A DNA stretch of 64,000 bases from Sipunculus nudus (GCA_026874595.1 CM049306.1:13971019-14035018), one strand, 5' to 3'; counted from the stretch's first letter, positions 1 through 13,529 are shown. Translations and numbers: made by a program. Notes: a model not told the origin generated them from the letters alone.

Positions 1-835
1 CTGAGTTTGATTTCATCCTGATGTGTATGAAAAAAAATATGCCTTGTACTTGTTTTAAATATTCGTTATCATTTAAGAGAGATTTGTTAAATTTCCAGTA
101 GGAAGGATCCCTTTCTGGTTTTTGGTAATTAATATATACGGATATTGCTGTGTGATCAGTAGAAGGATTTGTCTGTAGTTTGCTTGATCTATTTTATTTT
201 TTAATGTTGGATTGATAGATATATAGTCAAGGCGTCTTGCTATGAAAGGATTATTTCTCCTTCAGGTGTAATCCCTACGGTCTGTGTAATGTTCACGCCA
301 TATATCTATCAATCCAAGTTGTTTTATCATATCATTGAAAGCGCTACTCTCTTTTTTTAATATTCCTTCCCTGAAGTAATATCTAAATTTTGATTTATCA
401 CGGAATTAAAATATCTTATCAAGAATATATAGTCCGAGGTGTCAAAGACGCCCATTGTATATGTTCGGAGTTGTTAAAATAAAAGCTAGCTTCTCCGTTG
501 AGTTACATAGAGCGTAAACGTTTATAAGAGTATAGGCACTAATATCTATATGAAAATTAGAGACAAAATACGTTATGATTTTTAAAAAGTACAACTAGAC
601 AAAGTTATTGATAACTTTTCCGAAAAAAAGATTGCTAAACCATTACTATGCTTCGTACCGTTAACATAAAATATTTCCACGCGCCATTCCTTTCTTATCA
701 CATCTATCATTTTATTTTCTCAATACGTTTCATGCAAACATAATATGTCTACCTTGTCAGATTTTGCTCTTGCAAGGATTCTCTCTCTTTTTGTTTTATT
801 TTTTCATTCCACTGCTATTTAACTGATCACTTCCA
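1..835 (-). pseudogene. Decayed LINE endonuclease (ORF2 N-terminal part)
   Basis: Minus-strand translation in shifting frames gives a chain of segments typical of the APE-type endonuclease of LINE retrotransposons. KRERILARAKSDKVDILCL (near 800-735) matches the N-terminal stretch that usually runs on into a QETH motif; here it reads HETY and then a stop. LINVYALCNSTEKLAF follows near 535-480. A stretch like the IDxWR...RRLDYIF region lies near 310-200. PSTDHTAISVYI, then RDPSYWKFNKSLL, lie near 170-80. Several stops and frameshifts separate these blocks, so the copy is dead. The reverse transcriptase would lie beyond the left window edge. The family is recognised from motif order only; I cannot name the clade. 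Confidence 0.72.
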
Positions 836-1289
836 TACTGGAAGTGGCGAAGTTGGTGTGTCCGTATATATTTATTCATTTATTCTGTCCACGGTCCAAG
901 TCGAAAATCCATCTGATCAATACTTAGGTCGGGCGTGAATTGGTCTGTTGTGATTGGAACTGGGATTTATTTGTCGTTTTTTCCAGCGTCATTGTTGAGC
1001 GGTGAGTTAGCCTTTCGATTGTCCTACCTTGCCCCGGCACTGGCAGAGGGTATGGTTTACGGTGTCCTTTCTTAGGTATTTATTGATGTCAGGTGCGGAG
1101 TTCAATCTCTCTCGATGGGCTATGGTCCGCCGTTGACCGGTCTTTTGTTCTCCAGGTAGTGGGTCGAGTTGCCGGTCATCTTTGTTGGAGGAGAGTTGGT
1201 GTTCTCCTGACTCGTTGCTAAGTGAGCATTCTAGATCGCTGGACTTTTACCCGCGGTTACTCAAGTAGAGTTTTGCAGCATTGATGCAC
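836..1289. other. No gene seen
   Basis: Non-coding stretch between the LINE remnant and the next repeat. It is somewhat more GC-rich than its surroundings and could be the LINE 5' region, but I see no motif that proves this. Confidence 0.4.
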
Positions 1290-1650
1290 CTTATCAGGGG
1301 CTAGGTTAAGTTCGAACATGGATGACTTTGACGCATTTTTCAAGGTCACAGCTGCAATAATGCTAAATTGATGTTAACGCAATGACTCTGCTAGGTCAAG
1401 TTCAAACATGGGTGACCTTGACACATTTTTCAAGGTCACAGCTGAGATACTGCTGAATGATGTTAACTCGAAAACAATTTGAGGTACAGTCACCAAAATT
1501 GCAGCATTAATGAACCTTGTTTAGGGCTAGGCCAAGTTGAAACATGGAGACCTTGACTCATTTTTAAGGTCACAGTGGCGATAATGCAAAAATGATTTGA
1601 ACGCAATAACTCGAAAAGAACTGGAGAAACAGTCACCAAACTTGCAGCAT
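1290..1650. repeat. Short tandem array of a ~136-bp unit
   Basis: The phrase ctaggttaagttcgaacatg recurs with small changes at about 1301, 1391 and 1527. Each time it is followed by a match to ttcaaggtcacagctg and a variant of atgttaacgcaatgactc. A second shared phrase, ttgcagcattgatg, occurs near 1273, 1499 and 1641. The middle unit is shortened (90 instead of about 136 bases). Confidence 0.7.
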
Positions 1651-2737
1651 TTTCTTTTCCTGACAACAGATAGTCCTGTACTGGACATTTTCCAGTGTTT
1701 ATTTTGGAATATTCATCCACGAATCAATTAATGACAAATATTATCAAAACTGCAGAGGCACCAAAAAAGCGTATCAGTCGACACCGACAGGAACCGGAAC
1801 AAATTTGGAGGTGGCTGATTGCTTATCTGCAGAAGATTAAAAGGTCACTAGTTGCAAAACGCGTACGGTATTTTTTTAAAGGGTTAAAAGGATATCTTTA
1901 ATTAATGGATGTCAGATATCGGAATAGGCCCCTTTAAACAAAGTGATTTTCGTGACTGGAAGACGCGTGCATGTTTGACATGTCTCGGTTTTATGATATG
2001 ACAAGTCTGGTAGGACCATGAGATTTCACTTGAATCTTTGTGTGATTTCGAGCTTGTGGGTTATTAAGTACTCTAAGAGCAGACACACAGAGAAGAAATG
2101 CCAGTTCACTAGGTGGAATGATAGATGATTTCCGCACAGCATGCGTTTTGATACACGTAATATATTCGGTTACGAATTATCTTTGTTAACCTTTATAAAA
2201 CATTGTCATCTCGTAACAAACCACTCAATTCTCTCGAATGAGTCCGTACATGCTGATACACTTAAGTAACCCAGTCCCAGTGACACCCTAATGATCAATT
2301 TCGGCCACATATCAAATGTTAAGGCTTTCCATTACAGATAACGATATTGGCAATTATCTCTAGAATGCATACGCCATCTTTAGTTTTTTTTCTACTTTAT
2401 GGGATGTTGCCATACTGTATCACATTTATATTTACTTCCAGACTGCCCTTTGGTGGTTTTCCTGCCCATTGTCTTTAATTTAGGGTCAAGCTATCATATA
2501 AAGACTAACGAAACAGCGTCAGTAAAATTCATCTCCGCTTCCAAGCCTATGATAGGAAAGCGTCCTTTGTCCGAAATCAGGATGAGAGGTTCACTTACGA
2601 CTGATAGGCCCTCGCGTTTGCTGCTTTGTTTTAGCCGCTGATTTGTATCGCTAGATTCTCAGGTATCACCACGTGGGCTCCATAGTTTTTTTTTTTTTTT
2701 TAGTATTTTTATACCTCAGCTACACAGAAAGCAAGGC
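1651..2737. other. No gene seen
   Basis: AT-rich non-coding DNA ending in a T-tract near 2687-2701. Short open frames at 1695-1901 and 2399-2641 show no domain or splice context. Confidence 0.4.
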
Positions 2738-3362
2738 TGTTACGACCCATAATGTAATAATCGGCCCATAATGTAATAACGGCCCATATTGTAATAAAAA
2801 CGACCCATAATGTAATAATGGCCCATAATGTAATAAAAAAACGGCCCATATTGTAATAACCATACCCTGCCCATATTGTAATAAAAACGCAAGTGGGTAA
2901 AACTTGTAAAAAAATGCAGTTTAGATGATTATGATTAAATATACGTAGCATAAATGTTATCTGTTTCAATGGATTTCCATTATGACTGCATTCAATATAC
3001 CAATGAGGAACCAAAATGGCTGTCATTTTAGAAGGTATTCTCAAAACACATATCGCCTGTTAGATTTGGGATTCATTCTTGAGCTTAAACATGTGCTATT
3101 TCAATATGGGCTGTTTTTCCCACTTCCCGTTTTATTACAATATGGGTAGGGTATGATTATTACAATATGGGTCGTTTTTATAACAATATGGGCCGTTAAT
3201 ACAATATTGGCCGTTTTTTATTACACTATGGGCCGTTATTACAGTATGGACCAGTTTTATTACAATATGGGCAGGGTATGATTATTACATTAAGGGTCGT
3301 TTTTATTACAATATGGGCCGTTATTACATTACGGGCCGGTTATTACAATATGGGTCGTAACA
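2738..3362. mobile_element. Foldback-like DNA element with arrayed inverted arms
   Basis: The ends are perfect inverted repeats (TGTTACGACCCATA at the left; its complement ends the element at 3362). They are flanked by the direct repeat AAGGC (2733-2737 and 3363-3367), a likely 5-bp target-site duplication. The left arm (to about 2890) is a run of variants of an 18-21-base unit of the type cggcccataatgtaataa. The right arm (about 3110-3362) is the same unit inverted, so the two arms can pair over long distances around a spacer of about 220 bases. Arms built of tandem subrepeats define foldback transposons. No transposase is present. Confidence 0.78.
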
Positions 3363-3641
3363 AAGGCCATTCTCATCTTGGGAAATCAGTTTTTTACTTT
3401 TTCACAGGTCGTATGGTAACCATTAATTCTGTATTTATTATACTATGCAATGTATATTTACACCCTATCATACAATAACTTCAAAAAAGTTGGCAAAAGG
3501 CATTTAGTCAAATATTTATTTCCTTCATGTCTGATAAAATGTAAGTTTGATGTTTTATTGTCACAAGACGGGTTTAGTCCATTGTCACTTAATGTTAATA
3601 TTCCAATACCACTTTGCCACATATAAGCAATAGTATTTGAG

Positions 3642-4836
3642 CAGTGGCTTCACTTTATCTTCAAGTGTGGGGTATGGCTCGGTGTGGAAGGGTTATGGAA
3701 GTTGGAACTATTTTTTTTAAATACATTTTATCATCTCTGTGAAATATTTCAAATATATCACAATTAAATAAAAGGATTTCAAAATAAGGTATTATGTTAA
3801 GCTAATGAATGGAACCAATGTATGAAAATTTAATTTTCAATATATTTCATTTCCAATATATAAATACCATTCTCTGAATAACAGGGGTGATTATATTGAC
3901 CACCCCCCTTGCTAAAAGTGGGGGGTGGGGTTACAGATGTCTCTTATGTATGCAGCAATCTTACATGTGTATGTGCAGCGCTAGCATTGCCCGTTGCCAT
4001 GGGAGACACGCCAGCTGGCCAGGCCGACGCGAGGGGTCTGACTTGTAAACACAGCGGTCATGCAAGTCTGGGGCTTTCTCGCCTGGGCGGCCAGCGTGTG
4101 AGCCCTGATATGTAGAAATACAGCGTTCTTTGTTCGAGATGTTTCCTGTAACGTGTGTAATGTTAGTTTCTTTGTTCGGGATTGTCGGGAAATGAAAAGT
4201 TCCCGGCTTGAGGTGAAAGTTATAAATAATTGGCTGTGTTTTAGAGCCAGAGAGGTGAAAAATATTCCAGCGGACACAGAAGAGTGTAAGTCAGTTTGTG
4301 GACCTTTTCCGATAATGGCGGCAGTTATAGATTTTCTTCTAAATATGTGACGGATCTTATATAGTCTTCAGTTTGCTTTCGGAATTATAACAAGAACTTC
4401 ACTTTCGGATCACAACAAATTGATTTTGTGATTGAACTGGACTGTTATTCTCTGTGAAGATTTATGTGAACTGTTCATCTGGATTATATGCTTTAAAGGA
4501 CTTGTTGTCGCTGTGACAGTGGTGGTATCCAGGCACTGTACACTTTATTTATATACTTGTATTGATTTACTGTTGTATTGTTTTTTACTGTGTAATTGTA
4601 TTGATTTAGTGTATTTTAATGTTAGGATTGTTTTAAGAATAAATTATAATTATTTGTTAACAAAAAACCACTGACTTCTTTATTCATTCCCCTAGACATT
4701 TCACGCTGCCTAGTGTTACAGAATCTGATTTTTTTTTATCTCTAGAACAAAATTTATGATCGTCAAGACTACGTGATCTGTTGATATTAGGTTCCATTAC
4801 AGGGGGATGTATACACCCTGTGTATTGACGCCCCTG
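3642..4836. mobile_element. hAT-like non-autonomous element with nested insertion
   Basis: It starts CAGTGGCTTCA and ends TTGACGCCCCTG. The 8 bases before it (3634-3641) and after it (4837-4844) are both TATTTGAG, a perfect 8-bp target duplication as made by hAT transposases. Internal bases 3750-3930 match the elements at 20918 and 41439 (for example caaatatatcacaatta and ataaggtattatg). From 3931 to 4801 it is interrupted by a separate LTR-like repeat. Without that insertion it would be about 320 bp. Confidence 0.82.
3931..4801 (+). mobile_element. LTR-like repeat nested in the hAT-like element
   Basis: It is homologous over most of its length to 13530-14367, in opposite orientation. Shared blocks include aaaccactgacttctttatt, the 3' end ggttccattaca, and ccaggcactgtac against ccaggtactgtgc. 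In this orientation it carries a TATA-like site near 4220 and an AATAAA near 4640, as a solo LTR would. G runs flank it (3927-3930 and 4802-4806), consistent with a 4-5 base duplication of the host G tract. I see no gag or pol sequence, so a solo LTR is inferred, not proven; another kind of short insertion remains possible. Confidence 0.6.
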
Positions 4837-4844
4837 TATTTGAG

Positions 4845-7093
4845 CTTAACATTCCCATATCTGGACTTTAAAGGCGGGAAAAATACCGAGCATATCATAA
4901 GGTGGTTTATTTGCCATAAGATTTTTACGTCATTTTGCGAAGGATCTGTTGCAGCGTCATCTATTAGACACTCCGTGTATCCACCGGGTGAACTCTCCTT
5001 ATGATAAACCCGTCCCCGACTAATGTCGCGCGGACCTGTCCCGGCACATGATCGGGTAAAATGCTAGTAATTTTAAAGTGGTGAAGGCTGATTGACTGGT
5101 GAATGTATGGAGGCAATTTTGCACATAGTCACAACACTCAATACTCTTTTATTGATCCCTTTTTGTGCGGAGTCATGCATTTTCCAGACATAAGAACAAG
5201 TGCCCCAATTACCATATTTTATTCATTATTATGTCATTTTTACACATTCAAGAACATCACACGTCTATCTTTGGTATGTGAGGGACGCTTCCCATTTTTC
5301 AGAAATAAATTCAGACGTCAGTATGACCGTTAGGATAACATCCGTTTGCCAGATGTTTACCATCATGGCACAGCAAGCAACCAATCTATTTGCCATCTAT
5401 AATTAAACCCGTCACCCGGGGGGGGGGGGGAGGCTTTGTTCAGAACTACTTTACTAGAGGTCAATATCCTCTGCTTTCAGTAACTGAAAAGAGTGAAACC
5501 TAGTGACCAATTATATGATAACTGAGTCATTAAAATATGCCAGTGGCTCCCATCACTTCCATTGAGATTGTATAAAATTCATGTTTCCCTGCGCATATTA
5601 ATGGGTCGGCCTGTATTTCGATAATATATTCGAGTTCCACCAGGACATTAGGTTGGCCCCCACCGAGTAATAAGTATTTTAAAAGAGACATCTGCCAAAA
5701 GACTATTTACTGTAATTTACGTTAGGTACTATTAATAGTCAGATTGGAAAAGGAACTTTCAATGACACTTGTAAAAATAATGAAACAATTAAATATATTT
5801 ATGGAGAGGCAAATTTATAAGATAGTTGTTCGCAAAAAATCTGGACATCAGATATCGTGTCCTTATAAATTTATAATGCATCAGTCAGCGTAATTGTATC
5901 ACTGATTTAACTGAAGTACATGAATTATAATGGGTTTTTTTACTGGCATGAAATCGAAGTATTTTATTTCACAATCTGTCTGCTGCGCTTTAATTAAACT
6001 CTGAATCTATAATCTATACTTCATGTAAATAAAACTTGTCTTAAAACATAAACTGGACTTAAAACTGGACTATACATTTTTTATTTTGTTATTCCCGAAC
6101 AAGTCAGCTCTCAGCTGTTGTTTGCATGCCCGCACGAACTATACAACATAAAGCGGCATATTTTTTTCTGTTGTATATTATGGAACCTAATTCCAAATAT
6201 GTAATGTATCCATATCCAATTAATAACAAGAACTATCGTGGACATAAAGAATCATTTGTGTGATTTGTGTAACAGAAAGAAATGAAGAAAATGTGTACAT
6301 GATACCATATGTAAATAGGAATTACAGATTTCCTATGGGACTATTCCTTTCCTTCGATTTAGAGGAGTTGACATTACCTTTCATCAGGTACTTTGAGCTT
6401 CACATGTTTGTTTATCTGTAAACTGTTACACAGCATCCAAACCAATTCATCATAACTGGCGCCTTTAACAGAAATGTGGCAAAAGTTATCCAAAACACAT
6501 AAAAAAAACGTTACTGGCAAGACGTATTGGATAAAATATCTCCGTGCAATTGTCATATTTATAATATTTATAATATGAGACCTTTGCCTTCAATTTTTTT
6601 CCTTGAAGACTGGGTACGTTTTAATGTTTTGCTTCAGTGATTGTTATGCCTGGAAGAAACATTTACTTTATTTTAAAATATCACGATTCATGCTGTAGAT
6701 TGTACGTTACAAGATTATGATAGAGAAATATCGTCTTTGTACTGGGGTGATTTACGCATATAAGATATTTTTAAAAATTTTGCAATAGTACCTTTTGAAT
6801 AGAAATCTTGCTTAAATATTATTGTTTTATGTGGTTTTTTATTCAGGTTAAACACAGCGACAAAGGAAAACATTAATTGTGGCAGACCATTTGTTTCCTA
6901 GAATTATGTGTGTGCAGCTTGCACGTCCACAGAGTTCAATCCTTTTTTCTCCAGAACTGATTACCTTTACAAGAATTTTCTTTATATAACTATCTTCACA
7001 CAAGGCCAAAGTCTGGGCCAGACGAAATATGGCGATAATACAAAAACTGTAAATCAGACTTACTACGTGCAATAAAAACTTTTAGCAGAGATA
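4845..7093. other. No gene seen
   Basis: AT-rich sequence with a poly-G tract at about 5419-5430. Small open frames lack domains, signal peptides or splice context. A TA-rich stretch is at 6550-6580. Confidence 0.4.
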
Positions 7094-7170
7094 TCAGTGG
7101 CGTATCCAGGATTTGAAAAAAGAGGGGGCGCACCTCCAATGTCGGGAAGGGTGCTGTTCTGCGTCTTTTA
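7094..7170. repeat. Terminal fragment of a GGCG-type MITE
   Basis: The sequence cagtggcgtatccaggattt followed by a G-rich stretch matches the left end of the CAG(G/T)GGCGGATCCAGG element family found at 40647 and 54991. No right end is visible. Confidence 0.45.
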
Positions 7171-7318
7171 GACATGTCATATATTTAGACATGTTATATA
7201 TATATATATGGAAGTGTCATTAAAAGATAAATAGTCACACATAATGTTGTATGAAATATTCAAAAGATCATAAACGCGCATATATTATACTTACATGAAC
7301 AATATTTGTTTGTTCTGA

Positions 7319-7336
7319 ATATATATATATAGTAAC

Positions 7337-7384
<48 letters not shown>
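7319..7384. repeat. (AT)n microsatellites
   Basis: Two AT runs (about 7319-7331 and 7338-7384) separated by agtaacatt. They create a false minus-strand open frame rich in Ile-Tyr. Confidence 0.97.
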
Positions 7385-7385
<1 letters not shown>

Positions 7386-8093
7386 TGATCAATCATTACT
7401 AAGATTATACTGAAAGTAAGCATATAGAAGCAAGCATATTTAAACTTGTTTGAACATACTGCGTGGCAGTAAAATTGTCTCCAACTAAGCATATCAAATA
7501 TTGTTAGTTCGTGAATTATTATTATGCTAAACAATTAAGATTTTATTTTTGTATGGTATATAATTCAAGTTGTTAATTATATTAACCATGGGGCCCTCAT
7601 CTGTATTTAATGCATTATTTGAACAACAGAAATATACATGCATCAAGAAGTGTAGTGTTGTAACTTAATTGTATTTTTGAAGTAAAAAATGGTCAACGCA
7701 CATACAAAAGAACTGAAATGGGTTTACGATTATGTCACTGAATCTGTCAAACCAACGGCATCTATTTTTAGTGAAGCTTCTGATAATGAATTCCATAATA
7801 TCGGTCTTTGGTCGATAAATTATTTTTGCATCAATTCAGTTCGAACAGGAGCCAGATGGAATTGAAAAATAATAAAGATAGTCTCACTTCAGGTAATTAA
7901 AGTACTTTAAAAATGCAGCATTCAAACATCAAGCCGGGTCATCCAGCTCCAGGGACCGTGGCTGGGCAGTTAGAGATGCTTTTAATGACCCCAGAATCAA
8001 GAAACCTGAAGGTTTTGTATAGTCCCGATGGGTATTCCAAGGTAAATGTCCAAAATGAGGCATAGCAGGCCTCCAGTGAAAGTACAAATAACT

Positions 8094-8096
<3 letters not shown>

Positions 8097-8134
<38 letters not shown>
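8097..8134. repeat. (AT)n microsatellite
   Basis: Uninterrupted AT dinucleotides, about 19 copies. Confidence 0.97.
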
Positions 8135-8137
<3 letters not shown>

Positions 8138-8737
8138 ATTACTGGGTTGTTGTTGTACTCACTTGTTTACTTTAAAGAGAAGTCCTTGAAACTTTAACAC
8201 AGTTTATTTTTGTTGAACACCACACTTACAGCTTCACAGTTGAACAATACAGATCTATACCAGTTCCTGTTGACATTATGAATCGCATTCCGGTTGTACA
8301 TAGAAGTTACATATTTCAATTAAATGTGATGCACACTGTTACAGACTCCTGGCGAACATTTAGATTACACATTTCGGCTGTAGCTTAAGCATCACAGTGT
8401 CACAGATACTTAACAGAACATAACAATCGAAGGAGGCAGCTCTTCGTTTGCATTGATGGTCATAACTTCTGTTGTTGAGATGGAGATCCACTTTTTACTT
8501 AAATATATTATTCCGAGCAAGCAGCCAGTTCCATCCTAGTATGCCATTATATAATATATAATATAATATAGCTGTTTACAAAATCTGAAAGGTTCAAGTC
8601 TGTCTTATGAGCGATGGTAAACTTAATTGCCTGGTGAATCATAATCCCAGAACATATTAATTAACTTTGAACCCCTTTCAGACAACATATGTATAGCTTC
8701 ACTGACAGATAATAAAAAGTCTACATGAACACCTCTG

Positions 8738-8739
<2 letters not shown>

Positions 8740-8782
<43 letters not shown>
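8740..8782. repeat. (AT)n microsatellite
   Basis: Uninterrupted TA dinucleotides, about 21 copies. Confidence 0.97.
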
Positions 8783-8785
<3 letters not shown>

Positions 8786-11700
8786 GCATGTTAGTCTGTA
8801 TAGTCGAAGTGATAATAAATAAGTTATTCTATCTGAAAGGCTTCACTCTTACTCTTTATATGTAGAGACACAGGATTCTAAACATTGTAGTTTAAAATGA
8901 TTGGTCTTGAAAATCATTCTCTTTATGTCAATAATTTTCAACATTTTCTCCATTTTTGTTCGATCTTTGGATTTCTAAATATATGTGTATATTATAGATG
9001 TATTATTTCATGATGCTTTTGAGAGATACCGTTTTCAATGCATATTTGGATGAAACTTTGTCATGGAAATGAAGTAAAAGTAATATATTTTAGAACACAA
9101 GTTTGGCTCAGCAGTACTCACTAGTTTTTAACTTGAACGTGACTGATGGTCGCATACGTAACTCTACCTTTTAATCAAAGAGACGAGCAGGGAGCAGTGA
9201 TACACTGACGCGTATAGTAACAGTAATAAGTGTCATTTGATCCATTCAACCGGATCAATTTACTGATTACTGGTCTGGGGAATAGTTGTTGGCCCGGTCT
9301 ATTCATGAGGGGGCTTCCTCATTTCCGTTTTTCGATTTACGAATAAATATTTAATTTAACGATTAGGATAAGAGCAACAGCATGCGTATGAATTGATATT
9401 TGGAAAGGACAGTAATACCTCGCCCTGCTTAATGTAGCCATCAAATAATTGTTCTGTTTTGGTGTGTATGTGCTTAATGTTAGAGCGTATATCATGCCGA
9501 TCTGTAGCATGATGGACATGAACCGGTAATTGGGAGAACAGTTAAATATATGATACGCAGAAAGTTAATATTGTCATCAATTTATATATGAAAGAAAAGC
9601 TTTCATAAAGTAGGAGTGTTCAGTCTTCCATCGTATTTTATTTTGAGATATGCACTCAAAAGGTTTAAGAAATATTACAGTATATTATCATTAATCATCA
9701 TGATTATTAATCATAATCATTATTTACTCATTTGAGGCGTAAATCTTTGTAAAATACAAGCAAACTGACAGACTGAAGATGTTTACGCTCTAGCGAAATT
9801 TAGAACCAACGCCCTTGGCGCTCCTTTAGCTATAGAATTTTGAAATTTATTTGAGCCGATAGACGTGATGCCACACAAACAAAGAAGTGAACCGCGAGAC
9901 TGCCATCGTATACCCGTACCCAGGAAAGCTTGAGTACAGACAAACTATATTATTTCAGTTTAAATCAGTTTGGTATATCGTCATCGGACACACAAGCACT
10001 GCTAAAATTTAAAAGTAAGTCTACCATTTCAAATTTTTCGTAATGTTTGTTTATACAGTAATCAAATCTTTTCAAACCTTTTCTCAAGCGATTTCTGTTG
10101 ACTATGACAGAAAAGAACTGTTCGTACTGCGACAAGGAAAGATTATTTTGTTATATATCAAATTACTTAAGTAAATAACAGTTTTTCCCTAAAGAAGAAG
10201 TTTCTGGCATGTCTCTCTTTTCATTCAGTACCGAAACCCCCCCGCTTGCTCCCTGGATCCCAAAAGGGCAAAAGTTACGCGCAGTGCACATGCTCATGGA
10301 AAAAGTCTGTCGAGGGAAATCCGACATTTTTATTCATCGCTCCTTGCTTGAAGACGTCGATTTTAGTATATAGTTTTGACGGTTTCAGCGCCAAATGTAT
10401 TGTTTGTTTGGTACACCATACAGTAAATCAACTCAAATCTTAAAGCAACACCTATTTGCTACAAAGCGCCTCTTTTCATAAGTCATGTTACTTGTATAAC
10501 CATTCAAACGTATTGAAATGTTAAAGCTACGGAAAAACAAACCCAAAGATAGCAAAATACGTCTTAGAACACATGCACAGACAAATAGTGGCAAATTGAA
10601 CCTACAACTAACTTTGCAGACAGGGAAAAATTCAAGAAATAGCTCTGAACCATCCTGGTAACATCAGAGACAGTGCCCCACAAGGCACCTCACCAAGAGT
10701 ACAGCTATAGAAGCACCAAACGGTCAAGGAAAATGTTTACTTTGCTGCAGAGCGCTTAATATTTCATCCCTGGCGGCGATCACCGGCAAAGCTGTTAGAA
10801 CTACTTACCTCGTGTCCATAGAAACCAGGGCAATAATGTAGCATTGAAATTGTACAAAGAAAACTCGCAGTTAAATGTCAGAGACAGAAGAACATTGACC
10901 GTCCGCTGTCAGGTCACGGCACATTTACAATAATCCAGTTGTACAAGGAAGCTCCCGGTTATAGAGGGCCAAGGGAATTACTGCGGGTAATTTTAAATAT
11001 TTGTTTTACATATACATGAACTTAAGGTGAACATCGCGTGAAAACAGGTATCCGTGAAGATCTAACTGGACCCAGCATGTTTTAGGCCTATATACTTGCT
11101 TTTTCAAACAGAATGAGCTTGTACCAGTACCGGGGATAATCCCTGTTTCAGTTTATCATTTTCCTGTGGAGTCCGGATATGAGGCTATAGGAAACCAACA
11201 TTATAATCCTTTTTTTTTGCATACTAAATATTGAATACGAAGGGGAATATTCTGTTGTCAAACGTATTACATATCCCATAATATTATCATGTAACAGGCT
11301 TAAGAAAAACTTTCCTAACAGCAAACAATTTTTTATTAATTTCCCACGAACACTAACGGTTAGAGAATGTCTAATACATGCACCATTACTTATCCACTGC
11401 AGAGGACACGCTCGACTCTGCATTGCCATTAGTAGAGGAAACTCCCTACTGATAAAAATGTTAGGATCTGAAGTGTATTCGGGTGTAGGTAAAAACCAGG
11501 GCAACCACGGCCTGGTGCAGGTCTGCTCCAGGAAATCCAACGTCTCTTCCTGGTTCAGTGACGGATATTGATAGCCATATCATAGGTGGTCCTCGTGACA
11601 ATTTTCAGGTCCATGACAAGACAACGGGAGGACCTTTGCAGACCTGTGGAAGACTAGTAACAAAAATTTATTTTTTAATATTCAAGTGAAGATGGCGCTT

Positions 11701-13529
11701 GAGCTTGTCACAGCGCATAGCCGAAGCTATGTCTGCACCGCTCCCTCGACCAGAAGTTTATCCGGCAGTTATCTGGCAAATAGCCTGCAGTTAACCTTAG
11801 CAGACCGAAAACCCGCCATCCGTTTGCAATTCCTCGGATGGAGTCGATTTCTCCTTCGGTTAATCCTTGAATGGCTTGGAGGGGTTTATTCGGGGAAGAG
11901 ACTTCAGCTGTAAGTCCTAACTCAGACACACACAATGTGTTATAGGAAATAGAACAGTCAGGGACATGAATGAAAGGAAATCAACGGCGACATATTACTT
12001 CACAACTGTTTATATTTAAATGATTAATTGTTCATGTGGAGCAAAGTGGAAAGCTCAATGTGTCCATTTTGTAATAAAAAAAAGAAAATGTCAAGTATTT
12101 ATTCCATGAGTGTGAAGTGGTGAGACAGTTTTTGAATGGTGTATTGAAGTTTTCAACTAGACGATGACCTGAAGAATTAAAAACAATCTTATTCTAGGAT
12201 TACCGGAGAGTACAAGCTAGCAATCCTCACTCGATATTTTATTTACAAAATAATTAGATTTGTGTTTTTTAACATATGAAATATTTAGAATGTAAGGAAA
12301 TAACTTTAAATCAGAAAAAAATATTCAAAGATAGATAAAGCTGTGGAATTCAATTAAAAGCCTTGTTAAGAGAAAAAAATTATGAGACATGATCATTTGG
12401 TGAACAGGTAAATATTTTGTTGTGGTAGTTTGTCCAGTGTTTTTTGTTTCGTTATGTACTTTTTTATGTATATGTATGTGATTATATTGTTGTTGTTGTT
12501 AAAAAAAGAAAATATGGGTATATCAAAAGAAAAATAGCGAAACAAACAACCGGAGAGGCAAAACAAAATAAAACAAAATGGGCTGTTAACAGACCTTGGG
12601 TCAATTCTGGAATGAACTGGATTTGAATTAGGGAAAACCAAAGGAATTGGAATTGAATTAAAAGGTGAAAATTAAATGAATTGGAATTGAAGTTTACAAG
12701 CTGCATTGATCTTAATTGATTGGCAAAAGTTCCACCTCTCATATTTTCCTAGGTGTCGCTCATTGGAAGTTGCTCAAAGTCAGTTTGAAGATCCCTTATG
12801 CAGTATATGGTTGGAGTAAAACACAAACGCCCCTAACGGGTGAAACGAAGCTCTTTGTAACAGCTTAAATGCTCCCTTATCACTGTTCCTGAACTGTTTG
12901 TATCAACAAATTCAGCACACCAGAGATGTAATTATTATATGATATTTAAAGTTATATTTATATATATATAATATATAAAATTTTCAGAATTTCAAAGTAG
13001 TAGTGATAGTAATATAATAGACGTAAAACTAACTTTAATAGTAATGATAATAGAATAAGAGAAATTATGTATTACCTTCTATTACTTCCCATTCCCTGCT
13101 TGTTACCAGAGAACTGTGACTTAGGTATTGTGTTGCATATTCTAGTTGGGATAATAGTCAGATGAATCGTTTTGATAATTTTGTTGTACATTAATATGGA
13201 GTATCATGTTTAGAAAATGGCGTGATATTGGTTAAAGAACACACGTTTCTCGTTAGATGTTACTTTCAGGGCAGTTTAGTTGTTAGACGGAGCAGCCTCT
13301 GTATTGCGATCACTAGTGTTTGTGGTTGATTTCATGAAGTGGAAGTCCACCTGTGTAAGTTAGGTTTTCTCACACTCGTTTCCTTTTTAATATTCGCGCT
13401 TTGATTGACTGTCGGCGTTATTTGGAGTAATGATCGGGAGTTGTGACGTCTTGAGGCATTTATAAGGAGTGCAGTGGGACTTTTTCGGCACAAGGGCCCC
13501 TTTCAGCGTACCGGTGAGGTATAGACTGA

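Larger units (their letters stand above)
7385..13529. other. Long gene-free stretch
   Basis: Apart from (AT)n runs I find nothing identifiable. Several short open frames (for example 11148-11540 minus and 11686-11913 plus) have no motif, no splice-site support and no family resemblance that I can see. The segments 12600-12700 and 15830-15920 share GAATTGGAATTG-type simple sequence. The region is therefore reported as unannotated non-coding DNA. Confidence 0.4.
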
